Assembly (NCBI RefSeq): GCF_051131705.1
Contig: NZ_CP180316.1
Span: forward strand, 620,001 to 684,000
Origin: Arthrobacter_M sp030063245
Lineage (GTDB): Bacteria; Actinomycetota; Actinomycetes; Actinomycetales; Micrococcaceae
Direction: 5' to 3'
DNA: 64,000 bases
The position numbers were made by a program, and so were the translations under genes. Positions 7,757-16,489 of this stretch are shown piece after piece. Numbering within the stretch: the stretch's first letter is position 1; each line of letters opens with the position of its first letter. The notes beneath the pieces were generated by a model that was not told where the DNA came from, ran no database searches, and saw only the letters and a program-made list of their open reading frames with translations.

Positions 7757-9250
7757 TTATTTCGCACTCGATGGGCGCTTGTCACCGGCCGTCCCGTCCC
7801 AGTTAGGCGCGGTGAATGCGGCGAGGGGATCGGCTCCCAGGGGTTGGAATTGACCGGCGCCGACAACGGGCAGGGCGGCGCCGTCGAAGGCTGCACTGGC
7901 ATGCTTGCTGAACCAGCGCGCCAGTTCCGCGCGCAGGTCGGCGAGAGTGTCCCCGGCGCTTGCCTCGTGAATGAGGTTGCTGCGTTCCTGCGGGTCCACC
8001 CCCAGGTGGTACAGCTCGTGCGGGCCATGCGGATACCTGTGTACGTACTTCCACGTTGCCGTGCGGATCATTCGGACCGGGCCGTATTCGTCATAGACGA
8101 CGACGGCGCGGGCCGGTGCTGTGCGGCTCACCTCGGCCCGGACAGGCCCGGCCTCGTGGGCAATCAACCCGGCGAATGACTGTCCCGGCCCATCCTCGAA
8201 CCCCGACTTATCCAGTCCCGCCAGTTCCAGGATGGTGGCCGCTACGTCGTAGGCGGAGAGCAACTCCGGGCGAACACTGCCGGCCGCAATATGGCCAGGC
8301 CACGTGAAGATGGCAGGGACCTTGACGGAGGAGTCAAACATGTTCTGCGGGAACGTCCCGTTGCCCTTGCCCCAGATGCCATGGTGGCCACAATTGAAAC
8401 CGTTGTCGGAGGAAAAGATGACCAGCGTGTTCTCCGTCTGCCCCAGGGTCTCCAACCGCTCCAGCAGGGCGCCAATGCCCGCATCCATGGCGCTGACGGC
8501 CGCAAAATAACCCACCAGGGCGGCGCGGACGTCCGCTTCGCCACCGATCGGAATGCCGTCAACGGTGGGCTGCCAGGGGTGCGCCGGTTCCTGCGGACAG
8601 CTCTCGAAGGCGCAGTCGTCGTACAGGGCCTCGAACTCGCGCGGATGCTGACCCTTCCATGGCTTGTGCGGCGCCGTGTAATTTACGGCCAGGAAAAACG
8701 GGTCCGGTCCGGGGGCCGCGCCGTCAAGAAATGCCAGCGCGTCACCGGTGATGACGTCAGTGAGGTAATCGGTCACCGTCTCCCGGCTGCCGTCACGGTA
8801 CATCGTCGCTTGCCGGTACGGGCTTCCACCGCCCTCTAACCCGTACCAATGCACAAAACCTCGCCGGGATGCGTCATTGGCGCCCAGATGCCACTTGCCG
8901 GAGAGCCCCAACTGATAGCCGCCCTCGGCCAGCACATCGGTGAACAACGGCTGCCCCGCCAGATAGTCCGGCGCGTTGGCACCGACCTCGACGCCGGTCA
9001 AATAGTCGTGGACTCCGTGCCGCGAGGGGATTTGGCCTGTCATCAGGCTGGCACGTGCCGGCGAGCAGACCGGGGATACGCAGAAGAAGTTTTCCAGCCG
9101 GGTCCCGCGCGCGGCGAGCCCGTCCAGGACAGGTGTCTGGATCTCGTCGTTACCGGCACAGCCCAACGCCCACGGGCCCTGATCGTCGCTGAGGACAAAG
9201 AGAATGTTTGGACGGACGCGCTCTGACGCGGCAGATTGATTGCTGACCAT
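7757..9250 (-). CDS. Type I sulfatase, cytoplasmic (second copy, different subfamily)
   Basis: The protein has 497 residues if translation starts at the ATG at 9250, which follows GAAGGA. The frame is open to 9319 but that upstream start lacks a ribosome site. The C-S-P-A-R signature is at residues 62-66, metal ligands are in SDDQG (D22, D23), the second signature is SGKWHLG, and the C-terminal metal site is SSDNGFNCGHHG. Subfamily features such as the GIWGKGNGTFPQN loop differ clearly from the sulfatase at 934-2490, so the two enzymes probably act on different sulfate positions or substrates. No signal peptide is present. It precedes the formylglycine-generating enzyme on the same strand, 130 bp apart. 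Confidence 0.88.
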   Translation of the reverse strand: MVSNQSAASERVRPNILFVLSDDQGPWALGCAGNDEIQTPVLDGLAARGTRLENFFCVSPVCSPARASLMTGQIPSRHGVHDYLTGVEVGANAPDYLAGQPLFTDVLAEGGYQLGLSGKWHLGANDASRRGFVHWYGLEGGGSPYRQATMYRDGSRETVTDYLTDVITGDALAFLDGAAPGPDPFFLAVNYTAPHKPWKGQHPREFEALYDDCAFESCPQEPAHPWQPTVDGIPIGGEADVRAALVGYFAAVSAMDAGIGALLERLETLGQTENTLVIFSSDNGFNCGHHGIWGKGNGTFPQNMFDSSVKVPAIFTWPGHIAAGSVRPELLSAYDVAATILELAGLDKSGFEDGPGQSFAGLIAHEAGPVRAEVSRTAPARAVVVYDEYGPVRMIRTATWKYVHRYPHGPHELYHLGVDPQERSNLIHEASAGDTLADLRAELARWFSKHASAAFDGAALPVVGAGQFQPLGADPLAAFTAPNWDGTAGDKRPSSAK

Positions 9251-9431
9251 GGGTCCTTCATCAAGTGGGCGAAATGGGTAGCCGGCGCACGGAATGATCC
9301 GTTCCGACGATACAGGCATATCACGCCGTCGGGAGAGAATTTAAGAAGTAGCGCACGAGTCCACCCTCGGTAAGACTGGAACCGTGGCTGTGGGGCGGTT
9401 TGCGCCTGAGGCAAAGACCGGAAGGAGTTAC

Positions 9432-10301
9432 ATGCGGTTGGCATTTTCCACTTTGGGTGCGCCTGACGCTTCCGTAATGCAATTGATCCAGTGGGCACGG
9501 CGGTTTGGGGCCCGTGGGCTCGAACTACGGGTGGACGACGGCGGCATCACACCTTTGGGGCTGACCGCAGCCGGGCGCGTGGAGCTTCGGCAGGCACTTG
9601 AGGATGCCGGGGTTGAGGTGCTGGCCCTGGCGAGCTACGTCAAGATCTGCGCGCCGGGACCGGACCACGAGGTGCTGGCCGGCCTGCGTGCGAACCTGCA
9701 GCTTGCTGCCGATTTAGGAGCGCGGGGGATGCGGGTTTTCCCCGGGGCAGGCGTAGATCCCTTGACGACGGCTGATATGTCAGAGTTCGACGCGGCAGGT
9801 GCCCGGCGGCTGTCGGCGGTGCTGGGCGAGGCCGGGCATCTGGGAGTCCGGCTGCTGCTGGAAACGCACGATTCGCATCCACGGGGAGCGGATGTCGCGC
9901 GCATTTTGGCGCTGGTGGATGACCCGGGCGCGGTTTTGGCCGCAGTTGCGGCCGACGCGGAACCGGGCCCGTCCGGCGTGGGCATCATCTGGGACGTGCT
10001 GCACCCCTGGCGTTACGGCGAGACCCCGCGGGAGACGGCGCGGCATGTGGCCCCATACTATGCCTACAGCCAGTTCAAGGACGGGCAAATAGGCTCCGCG
10101 CCGACGGACGTCACCCTCCGACTGCCGGGCGAGGGCGACGTGCCGCTGCGGGAAATGGCGCGGCTGGCCACAGCGCTGAGCGCTGCGCAGGGCAAGGACG
10201 ATCCGTGGTTCTCGCTGGAATGGGAGAAGGCCTGGCACCCGGAGCTGCCTGACCTTCCGGAAGCCCTCGCAGCCCTGCAGCAGGTACTGGCAGCGGACTA
10301 G
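9432..10301 (+). CDS. TIM-barrel sugar phosphate isomerase/epimerase-like protein (AP endonuclease family 2 fold)
   Basis: The ATG at 9432 follows GGAAGGAG with good spacing, giving 289 residues; the open frame begins earlier, at 9384, without a ribosome site. The protein shows the xylose-isomerase-like barrel pattern: RLAFSTLGAPDAS at strand 1, metal-type residues in LLLETHDSHPRG, GIIWDVLHPWRYGETP, and a C-terminal WFSLEWEKAWHPELPDL. Such proteins isomerise or epimerise sugars, or act on inosose-like compounds. It is transcribed divergently from the second sulfatase across 181 bp, so a role with desulfated sugars is plausible but unproven. Confidence 0.75.
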   Translation: MRLAFSTLGAPDASVMQLIQWARRFGARGLELRVDDGGITPLGLTAAGRVELRQALEDAGVEVLALASYVKICAPGPDHEVLAGLRANLQLAADLGARGMRVFPGAGVDPLTTADMSEFDAAGARRLSAVLGEAGHLGVRLLLETHDSHPRGADVARILALVDDPGAVLAAVAADAEPGPSGVGIIWDVLHPWRYGETPRETARHVAPYYAYSQFKDGQIGSAPTDVTLRLPGEGDVPLREMARLATALSAAQGKDDPWFSLEWEKAWHPELPDLPEALAALQQVLAAD

Positions 10302-10350
10302 ATCGCGGAATCAAAGCCACAAGACTCAACGGGCTGGGCTGCCCAATCGA

Positions 10351-11226
10351 TTATGGTTTGCGGGCGAAGATCTCCACCGGGGCTAGGACGCCGGCCCGGA
10401 ACGCTGCGAGCAGATTGGCCATCCGCGGCGGCCCATCGGGGCCCAGGACCAGCAGCGGGCCGAGCGGCGACGGACCCTTTTCCGCCGTCCGCGCCTGTCC
10501 GCGCTCCATGAAAGCGATGCCAAAATCGCGGCGGTTCCGCTCCGAGTCGACCGCAAAGCCGGCCGCTTCCATCCCCTCGGAGTATTCCAACGGTGTCCCG
10601 ACGAAGGAGTCTGCCGGCACCGTGGACTATGGCAGCGGGAAGGTGGGTTCGTCGTCGCTCATCCGCATCACGTCGTAGACGGCGAAGACGCCACCGGGCT
10701 TGAGGACTCGGAATACCTCAGCGAACAGCGCAGCTTTATCGTCGATGTTCATCCCGACATGCAGCATGGTGGGGACGTCAAACTCGTCGTCGCCAAACGG
10801 CAGCGCCAGCGCGCTGCCCTGGCTGAAGGTAACCTGCCCGCTTAGCCCGGTCAGCTCGGTCAGCGACCGGGCAACCTGGACGAATTCCGGGGTCAGATCG
10901 ACGCCATGGACCGTTACCCCGAAGCGATGGGCGAAATGCCGGGCCGTGCCGCCGATGCCGCTGCCCACGTCCAGCACGCGGGAACCGCTGTGGATGCCGG
11001 CGCTGCTTGCAAGGTCCTCGGTGGCTTTGATGCCGCCGATGTGGAACTCATCCGCGCCGGCGAGGTCCTCCTGGTGCAGGTGGTCCGGGTCGCGGCCCTC
11101 GGCCTGCACGGCCTCGAGTAGCCGCTCCTGAAGATCCCCGCGCGAGTAGTGCCTGACCACATTGGCTTCCGTATCCACGATGATCTCCCTGCCCCCGAGC
11201 CCGTTCTTCACGCTGAACAACTTCAT
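10351..11226 (-). pseudogene. Class I SAM-dependent methyltransferase interrupted by an in-frame TAG
   Basis: The first segment carries the SAM motif I VLDVGSGIGGTAR, motif II-like VTVHGVDLTPEFV and the LPFGDDEFDV segment, then continues to ...DDEPTFPLP and stops at TAG (10627-10629). The same frame resumes at once with S-T-V-P-A-D-S-F-V-G-T-P and runs to 10351 with a normal methyltransferase C-terminus ending EIFARKP. A Trp (TGG) at the stop position would give one intact protein of about 290 residues, so a single G-to-A change accounts for the break. I place the start at the ATG at 11226, though the frame is open to 11307. Either this is a fresh nonsense mutation or a sequencing error. The target molecule is unknown. 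Confidence 0.8.
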
Positions 11227-11313
11227 GCCGAAAACTGCACGCTGAACAACTGAAATATTGAGCCGATCATACGCTCGATTGTGCCGGGCTGCGTGCCACG
11301 TCAACACGCAGCC

Positions 11314-12960
11314 CTATCCGGTCGTGGCGATGTCCTTCGCATCCAGAATCCGGTAGGCATAGCCCTGCTCCGCCAGGAAGCGCTGGCGCTTGGCCGCAAA
11401 GTCCTGATCCAGGGTGTCACGTGCCACCAGGGTGTAGAACCGCGCTGACCGCCCGTCCGCCTTGGGCCGAAGCAGCCGACCAAGCCGCTGCGCCTCCTCT
11501 TGCCGGGAGCCGAAGGAGCCGGAGACCTGAATTGCTACGGACGCCTCCGGCAGGTCGATGGAAAAATTCGCCACCTTGGAGACCACCAAGGTATGGATGA
11601 TCCCGTTCCGAAACTCGCCGAAGAGCCGCTGCCGTTCCTTAACACTTGTCTCGCCCTTGATGACGGGGGCATCAAGGTGTTGGGCAATTTCATCGAGTTG
11701 ATCGATGTACTGCCCGATCACCAGCAGCTGCTCACCCTGATGGGACTTGACCAGCCGCTCCACCACAGCGGTCTTGGTCTCGCTGGTGGCGCAGAGCCGG
11801 TATTTGTCCGCATCGTCGGCCATGGCGTAGGCCATCCGTTCGTCACGCGGCAGATCCACCCGGACCTCCACGCAGTCCGCCGGCGCGATGTAGCCTTGCG
11901 CCTCGATGTCCTTCCATGGGGCGTCGTAGCGTTTAGGCCCAATCAACGAGAAAACCTCGCCTTCCCGGCCATCCTCCCGGACCAGCGTCGCTGTTAGCCC
12001 GAGCCGTCGTCGTGCCTGCAGATCCGCCGTCATCCGGAAGATCGGCGCGGGCAACAGGTGCACCTCGTCGTAGATGATCAGACCCCAGTTATTGGCATCC
12101 AACAGCTCCAGATGCGGATACAGCCCGCCGCGCCGCATGGTCAGGACCTGATAGGTGGCAATGGTGACCGGCCGGACCTCCTTGACGGCACCGGAGTATT
12201 CACCAATCTCGGACTCCGTCAACGTGGTGCGCTTGAGCAGCTCGTCCTTCCATTGCCTGGCGGAGACGGTGTTGGTGACCAGGATCAACGTGGTGGTCTG
12301 GCTGACGGCCATCGCGGCGGCGCCGACCAGCGTTTTGCCCGCGCCGCAGGGGAGCACGACGACGCCGGAACCGCCGGCCCAGAAATTCTCCACCGCGAGT
12401 TGCTGGTACGGACGCAGTTTCCAGCCCTCCTCCAGCAGCGCCACAGGATGCGGCGTGCCGTCGACATAGCCGGCGAGGTCCTCTGCGGGCCAGCCGATTT
12501 TCAGCAGCAGCTGCTTGAGCGCGCCGCGCGCGGAGGCGTGCACGACGACGGTCATCGGGTCAATGCGCGGGCCCAGCAGCGGCTCGATCTTCTTGGCCCG
12601 GATCACTTCCTCCATCACCGGGTAGTCGTCCGTGCGCAGGACCAGTCCGTGCACGGGATCCTTTTCCAGCCGGAGCCGGCCGTACCGGGACATGGTTTCC
12701 GCGACGTCGATCAGCAGCGCGTGCGGCACCGGGAACCGCGAGTACTTGAGCAACGTGTCAAGGACCTGCTCCGCGTCCAGCCCGGCGGCGCGGGCGTTCC
12801 ACAGCCCAAGCGGCGTGAGCCGGTAGCTGTGCATATGCTCGGGGGCCCGTTCCAGCTCGGCAAACGCGGCAATCGCGTGCCGGGCCTCGGTGGCCTGGGG
12901 ATGATCCACCTCCAGCAGGATGGTTTTGTCACTCTGGACGATCAGCGGGCCGTCGGTCAT
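11314..12960 (-). CDS. XPB/Rad25-type DNA repair helicase
   Basis: This 548-residue superfamily 2 helicase has RPYQQLAVENFW (Q-like region), Walker A in PCGAGKTLVGAAA, the DEVH box (IIYDEVHLLPAP), motif III LGLTATLVREDGR and motif VI QEEAQRLGRLLRPK. An N-terminal damage-recognition-like domain is present. Actinobacterial XPB proteins are ATP-dependent 3'-5' DNA helicases implicated in DNA repair. Its start overlaps the stop of the 866-residue gene (12957-12960, ATGA type), so the two are translationally coupled and probably work together. Confidence 0.93.
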   Translation of the reverse strand: MTDGPLIVQSDKTILLEVDHPQATEARHAIAAFAELERAPEHMHSYRLTPLGLWNARAAGLDAEQVLDTLLKYSRFPVPHALLIDVAETMSRYGRLRLEKDPVHGLVLRTDDYPVMEEVIRAKKIEPLLGPRIDPMTVVVHASARGALKQLLLKIGWPAEDLAGYVDGTPHPVALLEEGWKLRPYQQLAVENFWAGGSGVVVLPCGAGKTLVGAAAMAVSQTTTLILVTNTVSARQWKDELLKRTTLTESEIGEYSGAVKEVRPVTIATYQVLTMRRGGLYPHLELLDANNWGLIIYDEVHLLPAPIFRMTADLQARRRLGLTATLVREDGREGEVFSLIGPKRYDAPWKDIEAQGYIAPADCVEVRVDLPRDERMAYAMADDADKYRLCATSETKTAVVERLVKSHQGEQLLVIGQYIDQLDEIAQHLDAPVIKGETSVKERQRLFGEFRNGIIHTLVVSKVANFSIDLPEASVAIQVSGSFGSRQEEAQRLGRLLRPKADGRSARFYTLVARDTLDQDFAAKRQRFLAEQGYAYRILDAKDIATTG

Positions 12961-15557
12961 CTATCCCTCGCTTCGGTGTCAGTTAGCGCGACTTCGGTGG
13001 CAGCCAGCGCGTCGGTCCGATCGCCGGTCGGCGCCCCTGGTTCGGCCAGCTCCACGTCCATCACGCGGTGGATGGAAACCACCCGCTCAATCTCGCGGCC
13101 TGGGTCATAGACGCGGACCCGGCCGCCGCTGACCGACAGCGGTACCAGCACCTGCTGATCATGATTGCCGTTGCTGTCCACAATCGAGATATTGACGGAC
13201 TTCTTCAGCCTGATGGCCTGGCGCAGGGTCTCGAGACCCAATTGCGGCCCCGTCTCCGGGCCGGCCGGAACCCACGACGGTTTGCTCCGCAGCGCGGAGA
13301 GCTGGGCGGCAATATCTTCTTCGGCCGGCTCCCGCGCGGAGGTCCTGCCCGGCTGGACCACCGCTGGACCGGACTGAGGCACCTTCACCGGGCCGCCGCC
13401 GTCGGACTCCAGGACGGCCGGCGCCATCCCCAGCTCACGCAGCGCCGCGGCGACCTCGCGTGCACCGGACTTGGCGGTCAACACCGTGGGGGCCAGCGCC
13501 ACCAGCCCCAAATGCTTGAGCACCGGGATCTGCAGCAGCTCCTGGAGCATCATCTCATCCTCACTCTGCAGATAGCTGAAGGCGGTTCCGACGCGGAGCC
13601 GGCCATGGCGCGCGGCGGTATCCTCCACAAGGTAGCGCAGCGGCTGCGGAATATCCGTCGCCGAGTGCCGGGCCAGAAAATCGAGGATCCCCTCGGCGTC
13701 CTGCCCGGCATCCAGGGCGCGCCGGAGGGACGCGGCGCTGAACCGGAAGATGGTGGCCGGACCCTGGCCCTCCGCCGCCGCGAGCAGGTTCAGTTCTGCA
13801 GTCAGTTCGGGGGACAAGTAACCGGGTGCGACGGCGGTCAGATCGGCCTGCAGCAGCACATGGGCCAGCGGTCGTGGCAGCGCCGCGTGCAGCGCGGCGA
13901 GTGCCTCCTCGGGCTTACCGGAGGCGACGGCGGAGCCCATCACGGTGAGCGAGCCGGATCCCGTCAGCCCGAGCAGCTCGGCTTCGTGCAGAAACCCCGG
14001 CAGCAGGCGCGGGAGCCGCCGTGCCAGCCGCGGCTGCCGCCACTGGAAGCGCGCCAGGATGGCGGCGCCGTCGAGCACGGGCACCATGCCCGGCGCACTC
14101 GCGGCTGACGGTGATGTGCCCGTGTCACCCGCATCCGTGCTTGCCGCAGCCGCTTCGTCGCTGAGCTCGAGCATGATGGCGAGTGTTTGCTTCCTCAACA
14201 CGGGTGCATCGGGCCGATATGCCTCCGCCCCCAGTGCGTTGATGAGCCCCGTCCCCGCGGTCTTGGAGCCGGTGCCGGATCCTGCCGAACCGGAAGCGTT
14301 GCCGGAAGTGTTGCCGCCGCCCGAGCCGTCCCGGGAGGATGGCTGACCTACCAGGGCGGGCGCCCGGTCCGCCTTGAGCCAGGACGTGGCAAGCCAGAGC
14401 CATTGCTGCTCCCGGGGCAGTTGCTGCCAATGCGTCTGCGCCACACGCCAGCGGGACGTATCCACGTCCAGTACCAGCAAAGAGGCCAGCGCGGCCAGCT
14501 CCAGCAGCAGTGTCGTCATTTCCGTATCGATGCGCAACGCGTCGGCCAGCCGACGGACCTCACGCACGCCGACGCCCCCGGCGCGCAGCGTTGCCAGTGG
14601 CGTGTTCTGGACCTGCGCCAGCAGCTCGGTCTCCAGCCGCAGCACCTCGGCAATGGATCCCAGCGCGGCATTGCTCACCAGCGAGGAGCTGGTGGCTCTT
14701 AATTGCGGTGCCGGGGGTGCCACGCTGAAATCGCGGACAATGACGCGGCCGCGAAGCACCATCGCCACGTCGGAGGGCAACTCCACGTGCTCGTTGTCCA
14801 GCGGAACCAGCAGCCCGCGCGCCAGCAGCCAATCCACCGGCGAGGCGTCGTTGATCCCGGGGCCGGCTATCCGCTGAGCGTTGGGGATGGCGCCCATGGC
14901 ACCGGCGCTGAACCGGTCCAACATGCCCTGCGTATTCTCCGGGGCGCCGGACAGCAGCCGCTCCAGCGTCCCCGGGGTGTCAACCCAGGCATGCATCGCC
15001 AGTGCCGCTTCCATCGGCGTTGAAGCATCCTTCACCCCCGCTCCGGACTGCTGCAGCGCCTTCAGGGTCTGCAGCAGCCGCACCCCGACCGACGGTTGGG
15101 TGCGGACCAGCTCCACGTATCTCCGGCCCAGTCCCGCCGGGTGCAGGCCGATGACGTCCTTGAGACTGCTGACCGGCAGGTATGCCCGCGATTTGACTGG
15201 CTGTCCGGACTGGGCCGGATCACGGTACAGCAAGGCCCGGGCGTGCAGGTCTCTGAGGATGGCGTCGAGGGTTGACACCGTGCTGCCGGCCATCAACGGC
15301 TTGAGCATCGATGCCGTGGCGCTGAGTCCCAAATCCTCGTTGGTGGTCAGATGCAGCACCTCGAGCACCTGGCTCTGCGGCTGATTGAGCTTGTCCAGGG
15401 CCCGGGCGACACTGACTCTGGCGCAGGCTCGGGCCGCGAGGGCGGCAAAATCGGGAACGGCCGGGGAGATCAGGTCCGGGCGTGCATCGAAGAGCATGCG
15501 CAAAGCATTGTCACTTCGCGCCGCCAGTTCCGCCGTCAAAATCCGAATAGAGGACAT
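12957..15557 (-). CDS. Helicase-associated protein, XPB partner (helicase C-terminal domain family)
   Basis: This 866-residue protein is typical of the actinobacterial family encoded directly upstream of XPB helicase and annotated as helicase C-terminal domain (Helicase_C_3) protein. It starts with MSSIRILTAELAARSDNALRMLFDARPDLI and ends in a WYL-like/helicase-associated section with LRQAIRLKKSVNISIVDSNG and VHRVMDVELAEPG. It lacks Walker motifs, so it is not itself an ATPase. A low-complexity Gly/Ser/Thr linker (about residues 406-432: SGGGNTSGNASGSAGSGTG and flanks) separates the N-terminal and middle parts. The 4-nt overlap with the helicase gene supports a complex; molecular function is not established. 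Confidence 0.82.
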   Translation of the reverse strand: MSSIRILTAELAARSDNALRMLFDARPDLISPAVPDFAALAARACARVSVARALDKLNQPQSQVLEVLHLTTNEDLGLSATASMLKPLMAGSTVSTLDAILRDLHARALLYRDPAQSGQPVKSRAYLPVSSLKDVIGLHPAGLGRRYVELVRTQPSVGVRLLQTLKALQQSGAGVKDASTPMEAALAMHAWVDTPGTLERLLSGAPENTQGMLDRFSAGAMGAIPNAQRIAGPGINDASPVDWLLARGLLVPLDNEHVELPSDVAMVLRGRVIVRDFSVAPPAPQLRATSSSLVSNAALGSIAEVLRLETELLAQVQNTPLATLRAGGVGVREVRRLADALRIDTEMTTLLLELAALASLLVLDVDTSRWRVAQTHWQQLPREQQWLWLATSWLKADRAPALVGQPSSRDGSGGGNTSGNASGSAGSGTGSKTAGTGLINALGAEAYRPDAPVLRKQTLAIMLELSDEAAAASTDAGDTGTSPSAASAPGMVPVLDGAAILARFQWRQPRLARRLPRLLPGFLHEAELLGLTGSGSLTVMGSAVASGKPEEALAALHAALPRPLAHVLLQADLTAVAPGYLSPELTAELNLLAAAEGQGPATIFRFSAASLRRALDAGQDAEGILDFLARHSATDIPQPLRYLVEDTAARHGRLRVGTAFSYLQSEDEMMLQELLQIPVLKHLGLVALAPTVLTAKSGAREVAAALRELGMAPAVLESDGGGPVKVPQSGPAVVQPGRTSAREPAEEDIAAQLSALRSKPSWVPAGPETGPQLGLETLRQAIRLKKSVNISIVDSNGNHDQQVLVPLSVSGGRVRVYDPGREIERVVSIHRVMDVELAEPGAPTGDRTDALAATEVALTDTEARDR

Positions 15558-15690
15558 CGCTCTAACGGTACCGTGGGCAGCCTAATCTGAACACGTGACG
15601 GTGTCCCTGATAGCGGGCCGCAGCCGCGCCCGAAAGGGGCGATTTTCCGCAGTCCAACGGGCCGTGGCAGTCGCCCTTTGGGCAGGCCGG

Positions 15691-15930
15691 TCAGAGCCGA
15701 CGGCGGCGGGCGATGGCGCGCAACACGCCGATCCCCATCAGGACGAATGCCAGCGGCAACCCAATCATGGCGATCCAGTCCAACGCGCTCCAGGGCCTAC
15801 CGCCGGCGACCTTGACCAGCAGTACGCTCGCCAGCGACGCCACACAGACAACGGCGAGTACCGCAGCAGCTACATTGAAGACCAGCCCGCTGCGGCCGGA
15901 GTCAGGCATGGCACGGCCGTTCTCAGTCAT
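15691..15930 (-). CDS. Small two-helix membrane protein, 79 residues
   Basis: The ATG at 15930 opens a 79-residue protein with two hydrophobic segments (about 17-40 and 51-72) joined by GGRPWSALDW and ending in the basic tail ARRRRL, which places the C-terminus in the cytoplasm. A longer open frame extends to 16464 but runs antisense to the cold-shock gene, so I take this internal start. The arrangement looks like a conserved small actinobacterial membrane protein. I do not recognise a function. It is divergent from the cold-shock gene. Confidence 0.65.
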   Translation of the reverse strand: MTENGRAMPDSGRSGLVFNVAAAVLAVVCVASLASVLLVKVAGGRPWSALDWIAMIGLPLAFVLMGIGVLRAIARRRRL

Positions 15931-15988
15931 GCCGTTAACGCTAACAGCGGACACCTTGGCGGCAAAGCCGCGGCGCCGGGGACGACAC

Positions 15989-16000
15989 GCTAACCTAGAG
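15989..16000 (+). promoter_or_regulatory. Putative promoter -10 region of the cold-shock gene
   Basis: The 12-mer gctaacctagag contains a TAnnnT-type -10 (TAACCT, 15991-15996) about 112 bp before the cold-shock start. The identical 12-mer occurs at 18549-18560 before the DtxR-family gene. I see no convincing -35. The roughly 105-nt leader fits the long 5' UTRs often found in cold-shock genes. Confidence 0.4.
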
Positions 16001-16108
16001 GGAGCAGACCAACACGCCCAACGCCGTCGCGCCCAATTGGAGGCTTTCCTTTGAGGTTTACGTGCAGCCGCGGGGGACCCGAGCAAGACGATGAACGAGG
16101 TAAACGAA

Positions 16109-16489
16109 GTGCCAACCGGGAAAGTCAAGTGGTATGACAACGAAAAGGGCTTCGGCTTCCTGACCACCGATGACGGCAAGGAAGTGTTCCTGCACGCCAA
16201 TGCGCTGCCGGACGGTGTTTCCGAGGTCAAGGTGGGCATGCGGATGGAATTCGGGGTCGCCGACGGGCGCAAGGGTGCCCAGGCGATGGCCGCGCGGATT
16301 CTCGACAAGGCGCCGTCGGTCGCGAAGGCCAAGCGGATGCCGCCCATGGAACTGGCGCCGATTGTGCAGGATCTGGTGAGCATGCTGGAGAAATCCGTCG
16401 GGGGTCTGACCAACGGCAAATACCCGGACGGCGACGCCGGCAGGATTGCGGCTGCGCTGCGCAAGGTCGCCGAAAACTTCGACGCGTGA
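16109..16489 (+). CDS. Cold-shock-domain protein with C-terminal extension
   Basis: I choose the GTG at 16109, preceded by GAGG 8 nt upstream, over the ATG at 16091; this gives the usual N-terminus PTGKVKWYDNEKGFGF and 126 residues. RNP1 (KGFGFL) and RNP2 (VFLHA) are intact, so it should bind single-stranded nucleic acid as a chaperone or antiterminator. Unlike 67-residue CspA proteins it has a C-terminal extension of about 60 residues (RMPPMELAPIVQDLVSMLEK...) that is common in this actinobacterial subgroup. Its TGA overlaps the ATG of the DUF3027 gene (TGATG), implying coupling. Confidence 0.9.
   Translation: MPTGKVKWYDNEKGFGFLTTDDGKEVFLHANALPDGVSEVKVGMRMEFGVADGRKGAQAMAARILDKAPSVAKAKRMPPMELAPIVQDLVSMLEKSVGGLTNGKYPDGDAGRIAAALRKVAENFDA

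Noticed and set aside
10627..10629. Pyrrolysine or programmed amber readthrough
   Set aside because: No context signal or pyrrolysine genes seen; a TGG-to-TAG change is simpler.
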